Of a DNA stretch of 48,858 nt, positions 30,794-38,718 are shown in pieces. A program made the translations under genes and the position numbers. A model generated the notes under the pieces. That model ran no database searches. It was not told the DNA's origin and worked only from the letters and a program-made list of their open reading frames with translations. The stretch's first letter is position 1. Every line of letters starts with the position of its first letter. Where the stretch lies: contig JAAXHD010000123.1 in assembly GCA_012271015.1 (NCBI GenBank), positions 96,138 to 144,995 of the forward strand. Reading direction: 5' to 3'. This stretch comes from Candidatus Poribacteria bacterium. Its GTDB lineage: Bacteria > Poribacteria > WGA-4E > WGA-3G.

Positions 30794-32596
30794 ATGTTGG
30801 ATGCCAACTTATTCATCACTATTGTCGGTAGCGTGCTTGCCTTACTGGTCATTTTCCTGTTAGTCTATCGCTCTTTCTACAAAAAAGCACCAGCAGATTC
30901 GGCATTAGTCATCTCAGGAGGACGTAAAAAGCGTGCCGTCTTTGGCGGTAGCCTTATCAATCCACTTACGAACACGAGCCAACTTATTTCCCTGAACACG
31001 CTCCAACTCCCTGTCGAACGAACGGGGCAAGCTGCGCTTATTACAAAAGATAGTTTACGGGTTGATTTAGAAGCAGAATTCTATGTCAAAATTGAACCGA
31101 ATGAGCAGGACGTACTCAAAGCGGTGGCGAGTCTTGGCGACAAAACGCTAACACCCGCCGAAGTCAACAAACTTCTTGAAGGCAAACTTGTTGGTGTTCT
31201 CCGAAGCGTCGCGGCAACTATGGACTTACAGGAATTGCATGAAAAACGCCAACAGTTTTCTGATCAAGTTCAGGAAGCATGTCGAGATGATCTTGAACAG
31301 AACGGCTTTAAATTAGAAAGCGTTGCCGTTACGAACCTCGATCAAACACCACTCGAGGCACTTGACGAGAACAACCGTTTTGATGTCGTCGCAATTCAAA
31401 CTATCAAACAAGAGGTTGAAGATAGACAAACTGAAACCGCCCGGATCGAGCACGAGAACCAAGTGAAACGTGAAGAGAACCGACTCAAAGCCGAACTGGA
31501 AATCAAACAGCGTGAAGAGGAAACGGAGACGCAAGCCTTAGAAGTTGCGAAACGGCTTGAGTTTGCGCAGGAAGAGCAACGCAAGTCAATCGCCACGAAC
31601 AAAGCAGAACAGGAACGCGAGATTGAAGAGGCGCGAATCAAGCAGGAAGAAGTCGTGAAATCTACGGAAATCTCGCAGAAGCAGCGGCTTGATACCGCGC
31701 GGATTGAACAAGAACGCCAAGTCCAGGAAACGGAGATTGCTCAAAAGCAGGCAGTCGAAATCGCTCGTGTCCAGCAGGAACAGTTGATTGAAGAAGCACA
31801 AGTCCAGCGGGAACTCACCGTCGAAAAAGCCAAAATTGAGCAGCAGCGTGCGGTTGAAGAGACCAGTATCACCAGCAGAATCGTCCTCATCGAGAAAGAG
31901 CGGGAGGAAAAAGAAGCACAAGCCCAAAACGCGATCCAGATCTCAATCAAGGAAAAGGAGCGTGAAGCAGCACTGATTGAACTCCTGGACGTTAGTGCAC
32001 AAAAAGCAAAAGCCGAGGCGAGTGTCTTAACTGCCGAAGCCGTTGAGGAAGCAGAGCGGCAAAGCAAAATTGCGCTTATCCACGCGGAACAGGAAGCAGA
32101 TGAGGAGCGAATCGCCAAAGAACGTGCTACCGACGCGGAAGCTTACGCCGTTGTAGAATCCGCTAAGGCGGAATTTGAAGCGGCTGAGGTCAAGGCACAG
32201 GCACAAAGAATCCTCGCCGAGGCGTTTCTTGTTGAAGCAAAGGCAAAAGCCGATGGTGAAGAGGCATCAATTGCTGCGAAGAATCAGGCGGATTCTAAAG
32301 TTCTCGTGAGTGATGCTATATTAGCACTCGTGGAATCCCTACCTGAAGTAACCACTGAACTGATGAAGCCGGCGGGGCGTATTGAAAGCATCCGTGTGCT
32401 TGACCTCGGTGGTGGCGGTAATGGCAGCAATGGCATGAACCGGATCCTCAGTTCCATTGTGAATGCTGGTGCGGCAGTGCCTCTGCTGAAAGAAATAGTC
32501 GGTTTCAGCGGTTTAGATACTGAAAGAATTGCACAGACCATTCGCGATTATGCTTCCAACGTGGCAGTCAATGCCCAATCGGATTCAGAAGAATAG
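30794..32596 (+). CDS. Flotillin family (YqiK-like) SPFH protein
   Basis: The 600-residue protein has one N-terminal membrane segment (about 7-26), an SPFH domain (about 30-200, with SALVISGGRKKRAVFGG and DSLRVDLEAEFYVKI), then a long Glu/Gln/Ala-rich coiled coil (about 205-480) and a C-terminal flotillin tail with VLVSDAILALVESLPEV. Flotillins oligomerise on the inner face of the membrane and organise domains there. Together with the PH-like and YqiJ-like genes it forms a three-gene set interrupted by a repeat. GGAG precedes the ATG. Confidence 0.88.
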   Translation: MLDANLFITIVGSVLALLVIFLLVYRSFYKKAPADSALVISGGRKKRAVFGGSLINPLTNTSQLISLNTLQLPVERTGQAALITKDSLRVDLEAEFYVKIEPNEQDVLKAVASLGDKTLTPAEVNKLLEGKLVGVLRSVAATMDLQELHEKRQQFSDQVQEACRDDLEQNGFKLESVAVTNLDQTPLEALDENNRFDVVAIQTIKQEVEDRQTETARIEHENQVKREENRLKAELEIKQREEETETQALEVAKRLEFAQEEQRKSIATNKAEQEREIEEARIKQEEVVKSTEISQKQRLDTARIEQERQVQETEIAQKQAVEIARVQQEQLIEEAQVQRELTVEKAKIEQQRAVEETSITSRIVLIEKEREEKEAQAQNAIQISIKEKEREAALIELLDVSAQKAKAEASVLTAEAVEEAERQSKIALIHAEQEADEERIAKERATDAEAYAVVESAKAEFEAAEVKAQAQRILAEAFLVEAKAKADGEEASIAAKNQADSKVLVSDAILALVESLPEVTTELMKPAGRIESIRVLDLGGGGNGSNGMNRILSSIVNAGAAVPLLKEIVGFSGLDTERIAQTIRDYASNVAVNAQSDSEE

Positions 32597-32599
32597 TAG

Positions 32600-32675
32600 A
32601 ATAGTCATCGGCAGTCAGCAGTCAGGAAAGACATCTTTTTCTGAAAGCCGAAAGCTGATGGCTGATAGCCAACAT
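32600..32675. repeat. Intergenic palindromic repeat
   Basis: CATCGGCAGTCAGCAGTCAG on the left is mirrored by GCTGATGGCTGATAGCC on the right, with GAAAGCCGAAAGC between. It belongs to the family at 1020-1170. Confidence 0.6.
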
Positions 32676-32689
32676 GAAAGGATGCCCAG

Positions 32690-33199
32690 ATGGAAAAAGA
32701 GAAACAAGCAAGAGTCGAGGTTAAAGTTAACTTCCTCTCGATCGACCGTGGTACAGGTGCCCCGATAGTTGTTCTGAAGGAGAAAGAGGACGATTCAAAT
32801 CGGATACTGCTGATTTGGATCGGCGAATCAGAAGCAGCGGCTATCCAGATGCATATAGAGAAAATACAACTCCCACGCCCAATGACACACGACTTGCTCA
32901 AGACTATGATTGAAACCCTTGAGGCTAAAGTTACAGCCGTGTGTGTACACTCTTTTGAAGAACGGACTTTCTATGCACACGTAACATTGGACGTGAAAGG
33001 GGACAATATTGAAGTTGATTGTCGTCCGAGTGATGCAATCGCGCTTGCACTTCGCTGCGAAGCTCCCATCTATGTTGTTGAAGAGGTGCTCGCAGAACAG
33101 GGATTCTCTGAACAGGAACTCGATAAGGGACAAAAACCTGACACGAAAGATGTTTTGCAGAATTTAGATGACGATACGCTAAAGCAGTATACAGTCTAA
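32690..33199 (+). CDS. Bifunctional nuclease (BFN/DUF151) family protein
   Basis: The 169-residue protein carries the DUF151 landmarks: VVLKEKEDDSNRILLIWIG, then SEAAAIQMHIE, RPMTHDLLKTMIE, and VDCRPSDAIALALRCEAPIYV. Related proteins act as RNase/DNase in plants or bind nucleotides; the bacterial role is not settled. AAAGGA precedes the ATG. Repeat-filled spacers separate it from the flotillin and amidohydrolase genes, so co-transcription is only possible, not shown. Confidence 0.85.
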   Translation: MEKEKQARVEVKVNFLSIDRGTGAPIVVLKEKEDDSNRILLIWIGESEAAAIQMHIEKIQLPRPMTHDLLKTMIETLEAKVTAVCVHSFEERTFYAHVTLDVKGDNIEVDCRPSDAIALALRCEAPIYVVEEVLAEQGFSEQELDKGQKPDTKDVLQNLDDDTLKQYTV

Positions 33200-33306
33200 A
33201 TAGTTATCAGTTCGCCTGCTGCGCAGGCTTTCAGTTATCAGAGAAATAACTATCAGTCGTCGGTTCGGATTTTCTGCGAAAATCCTTTCGGTTTTCAGTT
33301 AAGAGG
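33199..33306. repeat. Intergenic repeat with two inserted TGC-loop hairpins
   Basis: The spacer repeats TTATCAGTT and TTTCAGTT. It is interrupted by two perfect small hairpins: GCCTGC-TGC-GCAGGC (33214-33228) and GGATTTTC-TGC-GAAAATCC (33267-33285). Both have the loop TGC and follow the sequence GTTC. Confidence 0.65.
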
Positions 33307-33357
33307 TTGTTGGTAACAATTGACCGCGCCCTGAAAACTATTAAAAGGAGAAAAACA

Positions 33358-35052
33358 GTGCATGATCTCGTCATCCGCAACGGAACGGTCATCGATGGAA
33401 CGGGTAAGTCTGGTTTTAAAGCCGATATCGCCATTAGTGGTGAACGTATCACAGCCGTTGGCGATGTTTCCGATGCGGCGTATCAGACAATTGATGCAAC
33501 GGACAAACTCGTCACACCGGGTTTCATAGATACACATACACACATGGATGCCCAGTTCATGTGGGACCCGCTCGGCACACCGACATGCTGGCACGGCATC
33601 ACAACACTGATCCTTGGGAGCTGCGGTGTGAGTTTCGCACCTGTCAAGCAAGCCGACCACATGGTTTTAGCGAAGGTTCTTGAAAGCGTTGAAGGGATTC
33701 CTGCGGAAAGTATCATGTCAAGTCTGCGTTGGAATTGGGAAACCTTCGGGGAGTACTACGATGCCTTAGATGCGTGCCCGAAGGGCGTGAATGTCTGCGG
33801 TATGATTGGGCATGCGGCAACACGCTATCACGCAATGGGTGAAGAGAGTTTAAAAAGAGACAGAAATCCAACTCCCGATGAAATGAAGACTATGCAAGCC
33901 TCCGTTGATGAAGCGATGGAGGCGGGAGCACTGGGATTCTCTACCTCTCGAACCCTCACCCACAAAACCTCTGAAGGCATTCCGATTCCCGGCACATTCG
34001 CGCACCTCGATGAACTTGTCGCGCTCGCACAAGCCGTTGGAAGACACAACAAAGGGATTTTCCAATGGGCGCCCGGTTTCGGGGAATATGAGGACTATCC
34101 GACAACAGAGTATCCAGAAACGCGAAAGGAGATCCACCGCATTGCTGAGGTGAATAGACAGAGTGGATGTCCTGTAATTTTCAGTGCGTTCACCCATGAA
34201 GCCGTACCGACGATCCAGACGCTATATTTGGGATGGCTTGACGAAGAACGTGCCGCCGGGGCACAAGCGCGTCCGATGGTCTCTTCCCGCGTCAACACGG
34301 TCATGGTTGGACTTTGCAATTGGATGCCGATTCGCGACGTGAATGCGTGGCGGGAATTATACAGCCTTCCTTACCCTGAACGGTTGACAGCAATCCAAGA
34401 TGAAAAGATACGCACAGGACTATTAGATATTCCGGCAGAAAGCGATGAACGTCTCGGTAAAATGTTATACCGTTTCGGACCGGCAGAGTGCGAATATGTT
34501 CGTAAACCAGAAAATTTGCTATGCAACATTGCGGATCAAAACAACGAACGTCCGATAGAGACAATTGTTCGGCTATTCCACGAAACCAGCGGGCGACAAC
34601 TCTTTGCATTCGCAACGAACAACCATAATCTCGCGCATGTCGAGGAGGTCGTACGCTACCGAGACACGCTCCTCGGTCTCGGCGATGCAGGCGCGCACGT
34701 AAACGCAATCTGTGATGCCTCTCTCTCAACGCATGCGCTGACATTTTGGCACGGCGAACGACAAGTATTCAGTTTGGAAGAAACTGTGCGCCGACTGACT
34801 TCGGACGGCGCAGAAGCCTTCGGAATCCCTGAGCGTGGATTATTAAAGCCAGGGTATTACGCCGATGTCAACGTGATTGATGAAGAAAATCTCCGCATGG
34901 ACATCCCTGAATTTGTGTATGATTTACCGGTCGGTGCGGGACGTTGGACCCAGCGAGCACGGGGTTATGACTATACTCTCGTAAACGGCAAAGTTATCGT
35001 CGAAAACGATAACCATACTGGACGTCTCGTTGGAAAACTCATTCGAATTTAA
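33358..35052 (+). CDS. N-acyl-D-amino-acid deacylase-type amidohydrolase
   Basis: The 564-residue protein has the amidohydrolase start HDLVIRNGTVIDGTGKSGF and metal motif GFIDTHTHMDAQ. A conserved cysteine occurs in LGSCGVSFAPVK, as in D-aminoacylases. A later histidine lies in FTHEAVPT, and the aspartate of LLGLGDAGAHV completes the site. The C-terminus returns to the beta-sandwich (YADVNVIDEENL). The family removes acyl groups from D-amino acids or hydrolyses dihydropyrimidine-like rings; the substrate is unknown. The start is GTG 33358 with AAAAGGAG eight bases upstream, which aligns with the family N-terminus. Confidence 0.86.
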   Translation: MHDLVIRNGTVIDGTGKSGFKADIAISGERITAVGDVSDAAYQTIDATDKLVTPGFIDTHTHMDAQFMWDPLGTPTCWHGITTLILGSCGVSFAPVKQADHMVLAKVLESVEGIPAESIMSSLRWNWETFGEYYDALDACPKGVNVCGMIGHAATRYHAMGEESLKRDRNPTPDEMKTMQASVDEAMEAGALGFSTSRTLTHKTSEGIPIPGTFAHLDELVALAQAVGRHNKGIFQWAPGFGEYEDYPTTEYPETRKEIHRIAEVNRQSGCPVIFSAFTHEAVPTIQTLYLGWLDEERAAGAQARPMVSSRVNTVMVGLCNWMPIRDVNAWRELYSLPYPERLTAIQDEKIRTGLLDIPAESDERLGKMLYRFGPAECEYVRKPENLLCNIADQNNERPIETIVRLFHETSGRQLFAFATNNHNLAHVEEVVRYRDTLLGLGDAGAHVNAICDASLSTHALTFWHGERQVFSLEETVRRLTSDGAEAFGIPERGLLKPGYYADVNVIDEENLRMDIPEFVYDLPVGAGRWTQRARGYDYTLVNGKVIVENDNHTGRLVGKLIRI

Positions 35053-35114
35053 GACTCGTAGGCACATCAAACGGTATTAGAGCCAAACGCATCTTTTGTG
35101 AGGGATTACGCACT

Positions 35115-35303
35115 ATGAAAGAACATACACACCCCCCCGAAAATGACCAGTTTCGCGACTACATTCGACACCGGCAACTGGAAATGCTTTCCGAAGATTT
35201 ATGGGATGAATACCTCTGGGGCGAACTGGGTGCTGCGGTCCGGGATTTTGAAAACGAACCGTGGGGAAAGCCTGCAAAGGAAACGAACCCAGACGGGTCC
35301 TAA
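35115..35303 (+). CDS. Small uncharacterised protein (62 residues)
   Basis: This short acidic, Trp-rich protein (SEDLWDEYLWGELGAAV) has no recognised domain, no signal peptide and no membrane segment. GAGGGA lies about eight to ten bases before the ATG. It follows the amidohydrolase by 62 bases on the same strand. Coding use is likely but unproven. Confidence 0.5.
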   Translation: MKEHTHPPENDQFRDYIRHRQLEMLSEDLWDEYLWGELGAAVRDFENEPWGKPAKETNPDGS

Positions 35304-35356
35304 CTGCTGCGGTCTCTAAGTTGATATATATTGAATCTGACGCGATAGAATAGAAT

Positions 35357-35719
35357 ATGGATCAAGGGTTGACACTCCCCAGAAACATTCAGTGGGTTGG
35401 TGATTCAAAACAACGGTTACAAGATTTTCCGGAGCCGGTGCGCAAAGATATTGGGCATGCACTGTATCGTGTGCAGATTGGCGAAATCCCGCCATCGGCA
35501 AAACGGATGACAGGCATAGAATCCGGCGTGTTTGAGATTGTCGATAACTACAGCACAGACACTTATCGAGCGGTTTACACCCTTAAGATAGGTCAAAGCC
35601 TGTATGTCCTGCACTGTTTTCAAAAGAAATCAAAGCGCAGGATTAGCACACCCAAGAAGGAAATTGACTTAATTAAACGAAGGTTAAGACGAGCCAAGGA
35701 GATGCAGAAAGCATTATGA
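35357..35719 (+). CDS. HigB/RelE-like toxin (phage Gp49 type)
   Basis: The 120-residue basic protein shows WVGDSKQRLQDFPEPVRKDIGHALYRVQIGEIPP, then a strand FEIVDNYSTDTYRAVYTLKIGQSLYVLHCFQKKS, and ends in a basic helix, the pattern of HigB-like mRNA interferases in which the toxin precedes the antitoxin. It overlaps the next gene by ATGA. Its fold class is clear from the YRAVYT and LHCFQKK core. Whether the pair is active is unknown. Confidence 0.85.
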   Translation: MDQGLTLPRNIQWVGDSKQRLQDFPEPVRKDIGHALYRVQIGEIPPSAKRMTGIESGVFEIVDNYSTDTYRAVYTLKIGQSLYVLHCFQKKSKRRISTPKKEIDLIKRRLRRAKEMQKAL

Positions 35720-36051
35720 GCAATAGAATTAAGGTCGAAGAAGGCAATGAAAATATTTTCAAGGATTTGGGTTTTTCTGATGAGGTTGCAGAGCAAGAAC
35801 TCTTAAAAGCACAGTTGGGAGCAGAGATTTTTCGCATTCTCAAAGAACGCAAGCTTACTCAAGGAGAAGCTGCGAAGTTACTTGGCGTTAAACACCTTGA
35901 CATTTCTCGCCTTAAAGCCGCCAAACTTTCTGACTACAGCGTTGACCGATTGATGACCTTTCTGAATCGGTTGAATCACGATATTGAGATACGCATCATT
36001 CCCTCACAAGAAAGAGAAGGACACCAGCGGGTGGTTGCTGTTGAATTATAA
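35716..36051 (+). CDS. HigA-like XRE-family antitoxin
   Basis: The 111-residue protein contains a helix-turn-helix: LKERKLTQGEAAKLLGVKHLDISRLKAAK (about 45-73). The following LSDYSVDRLMTFLNRLNHDIEI is typical of antitoxins paired with Gp49-like toxins. It would neutralise the toxin and repress the operon. The start overlaps the toxin stop by four bases. Confidence 0.85.
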   Translation: MSNRIKVEEGNENIFKDLGFSDEVAEQELLKAQLGAEIFRILKERKLTQGEAAKLLGVKHLDISRLKAAKLSDYSVDRLMTFLNRLNHDIEIRIIPSQEREGHQRVVAVEL

Positions 36052-36143
36052 AGATTTTCCATCTTCTGTCTGGAGAGAATGTATGGCTTTTCAGGGGGTA
36101 TGGTGTTATGCTCATGGTTTCTGGAGCCATTTTCCGAATATAA

Positions 36144-36263
36144 CAGGACTTACGCAAATTGAGCAAATATCGGACATTCAGACGCAAAAAACCGTAATTT
36201 CGTCCTTTAAACCCCCTAAATCTCCCTTATCAGGGGGACTTTAAGAGGGAATGCGTAAGTCCT
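36144..36263. mobile_element. MITE-like element with AGGACTTACGCA terminal inverted repeats, copy B
   Basis: AGGACTTACGCA (36145-36156) and TGCGTAAGTCCT (36252-36263) bound about 120 bases. ATATAA directly flanks both sides (36138-36143 and 36264-36269), consistent with a six-base target duplication. The interior has a CCCCCT/AGGGGG hairpin (36212-36237). No transposase is encoded. Confidence 0.7.
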
Positions 36264-36331
36264 ATATAAGTGAGTGTGAGTTGAGGAAACTAACCCAAGA
36301 TGCATTCTAACCGCGAGAACGTGTAAACACT

Positions 36332-36779
36332 ATGAGCAATTCATTCGGGAAAAACTGCACTGTGCTTCACGAAAGTTGCACAACTGCCTTGGAGCGAAGC
36401 GATTTCGCGCCGAGAATAGACCTCTCCTTTCTTGATCCTCCCTTCAATCAAGATAAAACTTACAATGCCTGGGATGATAATTTACCGCCAGAGGAATATT
36501 GGGGATGGATGCGCGATATCTGTGCAAAGGTGTACGCAGTGACGTCGGAGGGCGGTGCAATTTATTTCATGCAACGTGAAAAGAATACAGAATTCGCGTT
36601 GCAATGCTTACGCGATACCGGATGGACCTTTCAAAACCTGATTATTTGGAAAAAGAAAACTTCGGCAGTGCCAGGGATGAAACGTTGAAACAATTTGGGG
36701 AGAACACGGACAAAGCAGAAAATTCGCATCCTCTGACGAACTCATTGCTAAACAGATGGCTTTTCTTGAATCAAATTAA
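36332..36779 (+). pseudogene. Decayed DNA methyltransferase (type II, motif DPPF)
   Basis: The first 118 codons encode an N-terminal methyltransferase part with LSFLDPPFNQDKTYNAWDD (motif IV), EGGAIYFMQREKN and FQNLIIWKKKTSAVPGMKR, then stop at 36688. The usual remainder, including the SAM-binding GxG region, is missing. In another frame, 36720-36779 reads KFASSDELIAKQMAFLESN and stops, which looks like a methylase C-terminus. An internal deletion plus frame change is the simplest explanation. Confidence 0.65.
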
Positions 36780-36782
36780 TAA

Positions 36783-36866
36783 ATGACTGACTCCATTTAT
36801 CACTTTTTCGGCGATTCATGGAAGAAAAAAGAGGATATTCTCTCAGCAAATAAACTCGAGAGTTAG
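36783..36866 (+). pseudogene. Possible remnant of the partner restriction endonuclease
   Basis: A 27-codon frame starts four bases after the methylase-like stop (TAATAAATG) with MTDSIYHFFGDSWKKKED. Its position and spacing fit the first codons of a restriction enzyme gene whose rest is gone. No nuclease motif remains, so this is inference. Confidence 0.35.
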
Positions 36867-36882
36867 TTTCCATTTTAACTCC

Positions 36883-37620
36883 CTACTCAATCCCATAAAC
36901 CACGGTAACATTCACAACGATGGTGAGTTCACCGGCTTCAATAGGCGTTGAACTGCGAGCACTATCAGCGGCAAATTCCTCAGTCTTCGCAAAGGCGATC
37001 GGAGGAATGCCTCCAGAGGTCGTCTCTGTGATTGTCACAGGTTTTCCAAGCGTAACACCACCCGCGTCTGCCAAGGTCTGCGCTTTCGCCTCTGCGTTTT
37101 TTACTGCCAAACTACGTGCTTGCGCCTGTAATGCTGTGGGGTCCTCAATCATAAATTGGATAGCGTTTACAACAACAATGTCGCCCCCGGCTTCGGCGGC
37201 ATCGTCAATCACATCACTGAGGTTCTCTAATTCTCTCACCTTTGCGCTAACGGTATTGTTCACACTATATCCACGAAGCACCCGACCATTTTCCGTGTAG
37301 TCATACTGTGGATAGATGCTAAATCTTTCGGTTCGAATATCGTTTTCAGCGATGTCATTGGCTTTCAGAGACGCTATCACCGCTGTCATCGCAACAGCAG
37401 CCGCCTCCCGTGCCTCAGCAACCGTCTTTTTCTCAACGGATACACCTAAATGCAGCGTTGCTATATCGGGTTCACCGACAACTGAACCACTTCCTGTCAC
37501 GTGGATTTTCCCACTCTCCTGCGATTGAAGTAAAGGTCCTATAATTTGTGGTTCGCATCCGGTGAGCGTTATAGCGAGTAAGGTACTAATCCCCAAAGAC
37601 AGAAATTTTAATCTATACAC
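36883..37620 (-). CDS. SIMPL domain (DUF541) lipoprotein
   Basis: The 245-residue protein has a lipoprotein signal ending LTGC (C22), then the SIMPL pattern IHVTGSGSVVGEPDIATLHLGV, AAAVAMTAVIASLKANDI, and YSVNNTVSAKVREL, and a final strand ELTIVVNVTVVYGI. SIMPL proteins form periplasmic or surface rings of unsettled role. It is the last gene of a minus-strand series and begins 12 bases after the DUF4340 gene, so it is probably co-transcribed with the Gld-type transporter. Confidence 0.87.
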   Translation of the reverse strand: MYRLKFLSLGISTLLAITLTGCEPQIIGPLLQSQESGKIHVTGSGSVVGEPDIATLHLGVSVEKKTVAEAREAAAVAMTAVIASLKANDIAENDIRTERFSIYPQYDYTENGRVLRGYSVNNTVSAKVRELENLSDVIDDAAEAGGDIVVVNAIQFMIEDPTALQAQARSLAVKNAEAKAQTLADAGGVTLGKPVTITETTSGGIPPIAFAKTEEFAADSARSSTPIEAGELTIVVNVTVVYGIE

Positions 37621-37632
37621 AGTGAATCTCCC

Positions 37633-38598
37633 TCATTCAGTTTCAACTTCTACAGGTGGTCCTTCTGCCTTGAGAGCATCGGATATCTTTATTAGCCTAT
37701 CTACATTCGACTTGAAGAGCCTGAAGACAGTATCTTTATCGTCGCGCTTGACGTAAAGTTTACCCTCCTCCTCTTTCCCGACGTGCAGGGTTGCCGTTGT
37801 GCCATCGTTGAGTATAGCGGAAATGGTGGATTGCGGTGCGTCTAACTCATATTCAGTAAGTGCATCTCTCGCCTCAGCGAAATCGTCTGTATCTAACTCG
37901 CTGAAAGCTGTCAAAAGCGCGTCAACCTCTGTTGCTTTGGTGGCAGCGGCGACAGGCTTAATCATCTGCCATGCCCCTTCTGCATCGAGACGCAGTTCGA
38001 GGGTCTCCTCCGGTGAAATGATGTTAAGCTGCGTGACAATCCCTTTGTTAAAACTGAAGATAGTCCGATCTTTCCACGTACGTGTGCCCTTGTCAAAGAC
38101 AGATTGGAGATATCCTTGTGCGATATAAACGTCATTAGAATCAGCAGGACGCACGTAACTGCTTAGGAAACCGGGGGTTGTTTTCCCTACAAATAGATGT
38201 GCTAACATTTTACCGTTTGCATCGATTAATTTCGCTTCAACACCAGTGCTATCTACTTCAAATTCTGCCTGTTTTTCTGGGTTATTGGAGACACGCTGTG
38301 TATTTTTAAATTCGGTCACCTTGGATAGCAATTCTGTTACGCCTTCACCATCCGCAGGATAGTTGTCCATAGAAGCTACTACCCAACTGTCATTCTGTTT
38401 TGAAAGCGTTGTAGTCTCGTCAGTAGCGGTGATTTCTATTTTCATAACCTGCTCCTCATTGAAGTTCGGGAACAGGGGCGTTGCTGTCTCAACCTTCTTT
38501 TCGTATTCGCTCTGCCCAAAGGGGTTCTCGAAAAGCAGGATAACGATTGCCAAAACGACAAAAATAGCACCTAAAATAAGAAGTTGTTTCGTTTTCAT
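37633..38598 (-). CDS. DUF4340 protein linked to the Gld-type transporter
   Basis: The 321-residue protein has one N-terminal membrane segment (LLILGAIFVVLAIVILLF) and a periplasmic domain of repeated beta units such as VMKIEITATDETTTLSKQNDSWVV, typical of DUF4340. In many bacteria this family is encoded next to GldG/GldF-like ABC components, as here. Its molecular role is unknown. It is separated from gldG by 120 bases. Confidence 0.82.
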   Translation of the reverse strand: MKTKQLLILGAIFVVLAIVILLFENPFGQSEYEKKVETATPLFPNFNEEQVMKIEITATDETTTLSKQNDSWVVASMDNYPADGEGVTELLSKVTEFKNTQRVSNNPEKQAEFEVDSTGVEAKLIDANGKMLAHLFVGKTTPGFLSSYVRPADSNDVYIAQGYLQSVFDKGTRTWKDRTIFSFNKGIVTQLNIISPEETLELRLDAEGAWQMIKPVAAATKATEVDALLTAFSELDTDDFAEARDALTEYELDAPQSTISAILNDGTTATLHVGKEEEGKLYVKRDDKDTVFRLFKSNVDRLIKISDALKAEGPPVEVETE

Positions 38599-38718
38599 TT
38601 TTTAATTTATTACTCCTGGGCGTTGCTCCATTACATTACGCAACAGTCTCCGGTGAAATCAGAAACCATTGAACCCCTGGAACGGGTTGGAATAAACCAA
38701 GAAGTTGTAAAACACAAA

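Noticed and set aside
31586..31927. Antisense reading frame in the flotillin coiled coil
   Set aside because: It is a low-complexity mirror of Glu/Gln-rich codons and has no ribosome site.
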